From Terripilifer sp031921685 (GTDB lineage Bacteria > Pseudomonadota > Alphaproteobacteria > Rhizobiales > Beijerinckiaceae): a DNA stretch of 64,000 nucleotides. How positions within the stretch are numbered: the first letter of the stretch is position 1; each line of letters opens with the position of its first letter. The position numbers and the translations under genes are program-made. This document shows, in pieces, positions 59,447-64,000 of this stretch. The stretch is from assembly GCF_031921685.1 (NCBI RefSeq), contig NZ_JAPDHU010000002.1, forward strand, positions 992,001 to 1,056,000. Reading direction: 5' to 3'. The notes below the pieces were generated by a model that saw nothing but the letters and a program-made list of their open reading frames with translations, made no database searches and was not told where the DNA came from.

Positions 59447-60589
59447 ATGCAAGGGAGACACTACGCGGCTTTTGCTGCCGCCGGCTTTGCTGCCGTCCTC
59501 ACCGCCTCTGGCGCCACCGCGCAGGAAACCTATAAGATCGGCATTTCCGCCGGCCTCACCGGCTATGCCGCGACCGTCGATCGCGCCTGGCGCGATGGTG
59601 TCGAGCTGGCCGCTGCCGCTATCAATGCGAAGGGCGGCGTGATGGGCCGCAAGCTGGAAGTGATCGTCGAGGACAATCGCTCCGAACCGCAGGAAGCGGT
59701 GACGGTCTATCGCAAGATGCTGACCTCCGACAGAGTCAACATCTTCATCTCGGGCTGCGTCTCGGCCGGCAATTTCGCCGCCGCCGGCCTCGTCGTGCGT
59801 GCGCAAGTGCCGATGGTGCTCTGCTCCATCCTGCCGCAGCAGCCCGACCAGGTGAAATGGGCGTTCTCAACCCTGCCGCCGGCCGGGTTCGAAATCACCA
59901 AGCGCTACGAATATCTCAAGAACAAGACCAACATCCGCAAGGTCGGCGTGCTGCACGACCCCACCCCCTATGCCAATCTGCAGAAGGGCGTGGCGGAGAA
60001 AGCGGCGGCCGAATATGGCATCGAGGTCGTCGGCGTCGAACAATACAAGCAGGACGATGCGGACCTTTCGGTGCAGATCGCCAAGATGCAGGCGGCGGGC
60101 GCCGGCGCGATCCTGAAGATCGGCCTCGGCGGTACCACGCTGACGGCGGCCAAGAACATCAAGCAGCTCGGCTCCAACCTGTTGCTGCTGACCAGCCTCG
60201 AGGACATTGCCGTCTTCAAGCCGGTGGCCGATGTGCTCGGCGACAAGTTCTTCTTCGTCGCCTCGCCGTCGCAGGTCTTCGACGCCCTGCCCGATGGCGC
60301 ACTGAAAACCGAGATCGGCCGCTTCCTCAAGCCCTGGCACGCCAAGTTCACGGACCGCGATCCGAACTGGGCCTCGCGCGGCTGGGACGGCGTGATGCTG
60401 ACGGTCGCCGCCATCGAGAAGGCGAAATCCTTCGATGGTCCGGCGGTGCGTGACGCGCTCGAACAATTGACCGGCTTCCAGGGCACGACGGGCGTCTACA
60501 ATATGAGCGCCACCGTGCATCAGGGCCTCACGGTCAATCCGTTCTTCATCGCCACCATTGCCAACGGTCAGCCCAAGGTCGTGGAATGA
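59447..60589 (+). CDS. LivK-type ABC transporter substrate-binding protein
   Basis: The 380-aa protein has a signal peptide (AAFAAAGFAAVLTASGATAQ) and a type I periplasmic binding fold of the branched-chain amino-acid receptor family: YKIGISAGLTGYAATVDRAW, AAAINAKGGVMGRKLEVIVE, GCVSAGNFAAAGLVVRAQVP and DPNWASRGWDGVMLTVAAIE. AGAGGGAG lies 5-10 nt before the ATG. It delivers the ligand to the LivHMGF-type transporter encoded downstream; given HyuAB, this may be a hydantoin- or oxoproline-like compound. Confidence 0.92.
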   Translation: MQGRHYAAFAAAGFAAVLTASGATAQETYKIGISAGLTGYAATVDRAWRDGVELAAAAINAKGGVMGRKLEVIVEDNRSEPQEAVTVYRKMLTSDRVNIFISGCVSAGNFAAAGLVVRAQVPMVLCSILPQQPDQVKWAFSTLPPAGFEITKRYEYLKNKTNIRKVGVLHDPTPYANLQKGVAEKAAAEYGIEVVGVEQYKQDDADLSVQIAKMQAAGAGAILKIGLGGTTLTAAKNIKQLGSNLLLLTSLEDIAVFKPVADVLGDKFFFVASPSQVFDALPDGALKTEIGRFLKPWHAKFTDRDPNWASRGWDGVMLTVAAIEKAKSFDGPAVRDALEQLTGFQGTTGVYNMSATVHQGLTVNPFFIATIANGQPKVVE

Positions 60590-61308
60590 CAGCCGCCCCC
60601 GCGCGGATACTGGAGACGCAGGCGCTGACCGCACGCTATGGTCATGTGCAGGCGCTCTCCGCCGCCGACATCCATGTCTGTGCCGGAGAGCTTGTCGCCG
60701 TGCTCGGCCCCAACGGGGCCGGCAAGTCGACCTTGCTGCGCGCCATTCTTGGTCTTGCCTCGACGACGGGCACGGCCAGTTTCCATGGCACGCCCCTGCC
60801 CCGGCAAGATCCGGTGGCGGTCAGTTCGCGCGGCGTGGTGCTGGTGCCCGAAGGGCGCGGCATTTTCGGGCCGATGACCGTCTCCGAAAATCTTCAGCTC
60901 GGTGCCTATCGCTTGCGTAGCGACAAGGCCGAATATGAGCGCCGGCTCACGCGCGTGCTGGCGCTGTTTCCGCGTCTTGGCGAGCGTCTGTCGCAAACCG
61001 CAGGCTCCATGTCCGGCGGCGAACAGCAGATGCTGGCCATCGGCCGCGCCTTAATGAGCGACCCGAAAATCCTTCTGCTCGACGAACCCTCGCTCGGCCT
61101 GGCGCCGCGTGTCATCGCCGAGATCATGGAAAAGCTGGCGCTTCTACGCGATGAAGGCCTGCCGATCCTGCTCGTCGAGCAGAAAGCACCGGCGGCGTTG
61201 AAGCTGGCGCAGCGCGCCTATGTGCTCGTCCTCGGCCGCATCGTGGCCTGTCTCGATCCCCGTGACCTGAGCTCGCATGATGACCTTGCCAAATACTACT
61301 TCCACTGA
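60586..61308 (+). CDS. livF: LivF-type ABC transporter ATPase
   Basis: The 240-aa ATPase has Walker A GPNGAGKS, the Q-loop region with VLVPEGRGIFGPMTVSENLQ, signature SGGEQQMLAIGRALM and Walker B LLLDEPSLGL. The VPEGR segment is typical of LivF. It overlaps the receptor gene stop by 4 nt (ATGA). It energises import together with LivG, encoded two genes later. LivF preceding LivM, LivG and LivH is not the usual order. Confidence 0.93.
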   Translation: MTAAPARILETQALTARYGHVQALSAADIHVCAGELVAVLGPNGAGKSTLLRAILGLASTTGTASFHGTPLPRQDPVAVSSRGVVLVPEGRGIFGPMTVSENLQLGAYRLRSDKAEYERRLTRVLALFPRLGERLSQTAGSMSGGEQQMLAIGRALMSDPKILLLDEPSLGLAPRVIAEIMEKLALLRDEGLPILLVEQKAPAALKLAQRAYVLVLGRIVACLDPRDLSSHDDLAKYYFH

Positions 61309-62266
61309 GCGCGCCGGCCTGCTGCCGCGCGCTCGGCCTTTGCAGCTCCTGCCCTGGGCGGTGTCAGCCGCCATCGTCGGCTATGCCTTCGTCGTCGGCG
61401 GCTATATCGCGACGGTGATCGCCTTCGCCCTCGTCTATGTGGTTTTCGTCACCGGGCTGAACCTGTTCATGGGCTTCGCCAATCAGGTGTCCTTCGGCCA
61501 GAACGCCTTCGCCGGGCTCGGCGGTTATGCCTCGGCCATTTTGACGACCACCTACAACTGGCCCGTGTTGCCGGCGATGATCGCCGGCATCCTGCTGGCC
61601 GTCGTGATCGCACTCATCATCGGCTATCCGACTTTGCGCCTGAAAGGCCACTATCTCGCCATGGCGACATTGGCCATCGGCCTCATCACCTATGAAATCG
61701 CCGTCGAATGGCAGTCGATGACGCAAGGCTATCTCGGCATCTCCGGCATTCCGCCTTTGGGCATCGGCTCCTATGAGATCATTTCCGACCGTGGCCAGCT
61801 TGCCATCCTATCCATCGTCGCGCTGCTGGCCGTCTTCATCGCCGCGCGCATCAAATCATCGCGCATGGGCCGCGCCTTTCTGGCGCTGGGCGCTTCGGAG
61901 AATGCGGCGCTGGCGCTCGGCATCAACGTGTCGCGCACCAAGTTGATCGCCTTTCTCACCGCCGCCGCTTTCGCCGCGCTGGCCGGTGCGCTGTTCGTCC
62001 ATGTGGTCGGCTATGTCAGCCCGGAAGTCTTCGGCCTGCACATGGTCATCCTCGGCTTCACCATGCTTTATGTCGGCGGCATCGGCAGCATTGCCGGTCC
62101 CTTGATCGGCGCGCTGCTGATCAGCCTGCTGCCGGAAGTGCTGCGCGGCTTCAAGGACTATCAGGACCTGTTCTATGGCGCGGCACTGATCCTGCTGTTG
62201 ATCTACGCGCCACGCGGCCTCGCGGCTTTCTTCGAACGCCGCGAACGAACCGGGAGCGCGTCATGA
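61277..62266 (+). CDS. livM: LivM-type ABC transporter permease
   Basis: The 329-aa permease has multiple membrane helices with the LivM signature GLNLFMGFANQVSFGQNAFA then GLGGYASAI, and IGYPTLRLKGHYLAMATLAI, SRMGRAFLALGASENAALAL (the EAA-like loop to the ATPase) and GGIGSIAGPLIGALLI. Its predicted start (61277 or 61280) lies 32 nt inside livF with no ribosome site of its own, so translational coupling is likely. A later start is possible but would clip the first helix. Confidence 0.9.
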   Translation: MMTLPNTTSTERAGLLPRARPLQLLPWAVSAAIVGYAFVVGGYIATVIAFALVYVVFVTGLNLFMGFANQVSFGQNAFAGLGGYASAILTTTYNWPVLPAMIAGILLAVVIALIIGYPTLRLKGHYLAMATLAIGLITYEIAVEWQSMTQGYLGISGIPPLGIGSYEIISDRGQLAILSIVALLAVFIAARIKSSRMGRAFLALGASENAALALGINVSRTKLIAFLTAAAFAALAGALFVHVVGYVSPEVFGLHMVILGFTMLYVGGIGSIAGPLIGALLISLLPEVLRGFKDYQDLFYGAALILLLIYAPRGLAAFFERRERTGSAS

Positions 62267-63039
62267 CCACGCGCCTGTCGATCGACAATCTGACCAAGCG
62301 CTTCGGCGGCCTCGTGGCCGTGGGCGAGGTCAGTTTCGATGTTCCCGTTGACGGTGTAACGGCGGTCATCGGCCCGAACGGCGCCGGCAAGACGACCCTG
62401 TTCAGCCTCATCTCCGGTTTCCTGCCGCCCACCGAAGGCACGATCCGTTTCGAGGGTGACGATATCGTCGGCCTGACGCCGGACAAGCTCGCCGCGCGCG
62501 GCCTCGTCCGGACGTTTCAGCTCGTACAGCTCTTTCCCGAAATGAGTGTGCTCGACAATGTGAAGGTCGGCCAGCATCTGCATACGACAAGCGGCCTGCT
62601 TGCCGCCGTACTGCGGCCCCGCGCGACACGCGAGGAAGAAAAGCAAATCGAAACCAAAGCGCGCGAACTACTCGATCTGGCCCGGTTGACACCTCTCGCC
62701 GACCAACCCGCCAAAATTCTGTCCTACGGCCAGCAGCGTCTACTCGAACTGGTGCGCGCCTTGGCAGCCCAGCCGCGCCTGATCCTGCTGGACGAACCGG
62801 CGGCCGGGCTCGACGCCAACGAATCCAAGCATCTCGCCGCGATGATCCGCCAGATCGCCGCCAGCGGCGTCACCGTTCTCCTCATCGAACACGACATGTC
62901 GCTCGTCATGTCGGTAGCCGATCGGGTGATCGTGCTCGATTTCGGCCGCAAGATCGCCGAAGGCACACCGGCGGAAGTGCGGGCGCATCCGGCGGTTCTC
63001 GAAGCCTATCTCGGTGGCGTGGAGATCGCCGATGTCTGA
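62263..63039 (+). CDS. livG: LivG-type ABC transporter ATPase
   Basis: The 258-aa ATPase has Walker A GPNGAGKTTLFSLISG, a longer LivG-type insert (LVRTFQLVQLFPEMSVLDNV, then VGQHLH), signature SYGQQRLLELVRAL and Walker B LILLDEPAAGLDANES. It overlaps livM by 4 nt (ATGA). It forms the second nucleotide-binding subunit of the Liv-type importer. Confidence 0.93.
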   Translation: MTTRLSIDNLTKRFGGLVAVGEVSFDVPVDGVTAVIGPNGAGKTTLFSLISGFLPPTEGTIRFEGDDIVGLTPDKLAARGLVRTFQLVQLFPEMSVLDNVKVGQHLHTTSGLLAAVLRPRATREEEKQIETKARELLDLARLTPLADQPAKILSYGQQRLLELVRALAAQPRLILLDEPAAGLDANESKHLAAMIRQIAASGVTVLLIEHDMSLVMSVADRVIVLDFGRKIAEGTPAEVRAHPAVLEAYLGGVEIADV

Positions 63040-63910
63040 CTTCACCTATTTCGCGCAAGTTCTGGTCAGCGGTCTCGGCACCGGCTGCATCTACGGCCTG
63101 ATCGGCATCGGCTTCTGCGTCATCTACAACGCCAGCGGCATCGTCAATTTCGCCCAGGGCGCCTTCGTCATGCTGGGCGGCATGATCACGCAAGTGGCGC
63201 TGACCCGGTTGGGCCTACCGCTTCCCATCGCCGCCATCATCGCCATTCTTTTAGTGGCAATTTCGGGCACGGTATTGGAACGGGTCGTCGTGCGTCCCCT
63301 ATGGGATCGCAACGCCACCATGTTCGTCATGATCCTGGCGACATTGGCGGCGCAGATCGTCGTCGAGCGCGCGACTTTGCTCGCCGTCGGCGACCAGCCC
63401 CGCACCCTGCCCGTTTTCACCGATCTGCCGCCGTTGAAATTCGGCGGCGTCGCGGTGAGCCTGCAACTGATCTGGATTCTCGTTACCTCCTGCCTAATCG
63501 TTGCCGGCCTCGCCGTCTTCTTTCAGAAGACCAAGACCGGGAAGGCGATGCGCGCCTGCGCCATCGACCGCGAGGCGGCGGCGCTGCAAGGCATTCCGGT
63601 CAAGCGCATGCTGGCGCTCTCTTTCGCGCTCAGCGCCGGCCTCGGCGCGCTCGCCGGCGTCTTGATCACGCCGACGCAATACACCGCCTTCAATGTCGGC
63701 GTGCCCTTCGCCATTTCCGGCTTCATCGCTGCCATTGTCGGCGGTTTCGGCAAACCGTCCGGTGCTTTTCTCGGCGGTCTGCTGCTGGGCGTCGTACAAG
63801 CCGCCGCCATCGCCGGATTCGGTTCCGGGCTCAAAAATGTCGCGGCCCTGTCGATGCTGTTGATTTTCCTGTTCCTGCGCCCCGGCGGCATCGTCGGCGC
63901 CAGCAAGTGA
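63032..63910 (+). CDS. livH: LivH-type ABC transporter permease
   Basis: The 292-aa permease carries LivH motifs: LGTGCIYGLIGIGFCVIYNA, GIVNFAQGAFVMLGGMITQV, GKAMRACAIDREAAALQGIP (coupling loop) and VGGFGKPSGAFLGGLLLGVV. The ATG at 63032 overlaps the livG stop by 8 nt. An in-frame ATG 18 nt earlier is inside livG and less likely. It completes the K-F-M-G-H set, so the transporter is intact in this operon. Confidence 0.92.
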   Translation: MSDFTYFAQVLVSGLGTGCIYGLIGIGFCVIYNASGIVNFAQGAFVMLGGMITQVALTRLGLPLPIAAIIAILLVAISGTVLERVVVRPLWDRNATMFVMILATLAAQIVVERATLLAVGDQPRTLPVFTDLPPLKFGGVAVSLQLIWILVTSCLIVAGLAVFFQKTKTGKAMRACAIDREAAALQGIPVKRMLALSFALSAGLGALAGVLITPTQYTAFNVGVPFAISGFIAAIVGGFGKPSGAFLGGLLLGVVQAAAIAGFGSGLKNVAALSMLLIFLFLRPGGIVGASK

Positions 63911-63954
63911 CCAGCAAGTGATATGATCTACGAGACCTGAAGAAAGGATACGCC

Positions 63955-64000
63955 ATGGACATCGCCAAAATCGATTGGAGCAAGACGGATTGGACGCATG
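63955..64000 (+). CDS. Start of a further operon gene (partial)
   Basis: AAAGGA lies 6 nt before an ATG 45 nt after livH, and the frame stays open to the window edge (MDIAKIDWSKTDWTH). It probably belongs to the Hyu/Liv operon. Fifteen residues are too few to name a family. Confidence 0.6.
   Translation, partial: MDIAKIDWSKTDWTH

Noticed and set aside
1..64000. tRNA, rRNA, CRISPR arrays, insertion sequences, prophage genes or attachment sites
   Set aside because: I looked for cloverleaf-like segments, regularly spaced repeats, transposase or integrase motifs and terminal inverted repeats and found none that I could support.

Overview
The window looks like chromosomal DNA of an alphaproteobacterium of the order Hyphomicrobiales (Rhizobiales). 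The base composition is GC-rich. A fused ispDF gene sits divergent to dusB and is followed by a cinA-type gene and, further on, a ratA/COQ10 gene. Around these lie many LysR, IclR and AraC regulators, Bug-type solute receptors and a Liv-type ABC transporter. I see no rRNA, tRNA, CRISPR array, insertion sequence or phage gene. The genus cannot be fixed from the sequence alone.

Layout. 1-4.1 kb: housekeeping block dusB(-) / ispDF / alpha-beta hydrolase / cinA / methyltransferase. 4.1-17.8 kb: catabolic and transport genes that separate cinA from ratA: a bicupin gene divergent from an IclR regulator, a D-tartrate dehydratase-type enolase-superfamily enzyme, three Bug receptors, a second enolase-superfamily enzyme, two LysR regulators, then an exported-protein block (class A acid phosphatase, outer-membrane protein, DUF1254 protein) next to an AraC regulator. 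17.8-31.6 kb: ratA, two L,D-transpeptidases, a pirin, a methyltransferase, a fourth Bug receptor, an A+T-rich orphan gene, two LysR/MFS-type units, a GNAT acetyltransferase, an aldo/keto reductase, a small lipoprotein and an AapJ-type amino-acid receptor. 31.7-39.5 kb: a haem-acquisition locus with an IsdG-type haem monooxygenase, TonB, a TonB-dependent receptor, a HemS-like protein, a ChaN-like haem protein and an SbmA/BacA-like ABC transporter. 39.7-42.1 kb: a Tat-exported thiamine-diphosphate enzyme followed 4 nt later by a small cytochrome c. 42-54.8 kb: pirin/LysR, MFS plus queC, a TctDE-like two-component system, a VOC protein, LysR plus a TDT anion channel, cyclopropane fatty-acid synthase, an AraC regulator and a Tat-exported beta-carbonic anhydrase. 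55.0-64.0 kb: an IclR-led operon with HyuA/HyuB and a complete branched-chain-type ABC transporter (K, F, M, G, H), followed by the start of one more gene.

How the genes work together. The haem locus carries an outer-membrane receptor, TonB energiser, cytoplasmic haem-handling proteins and a haem-degrading enzyme, but lacks the usual HmuTUV importer. A fused SbmA/BacA-type transporter occupies that place, which suggests an alternative inner-membrane step. The exported ThDP enzyme and cytochrome c look like a periplasmic 2-oxo-acid (or related) oxidation pair feeding electrons to the respiratory chain, and I regard this pair as the best candidate for an undescribed system. The terminal Hyu/Liv operon looks like uptake and ATP-dependent hydrolysis of a cyclic amide (hydantoin or 5-oxoproline class). 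The tartrate-dehydratase region suggests hydroxy-acid catabolism. Two IclR genes 50 kb apart share an upstream half-site, and several LysR-linked divergent promoters carry clear dyads.
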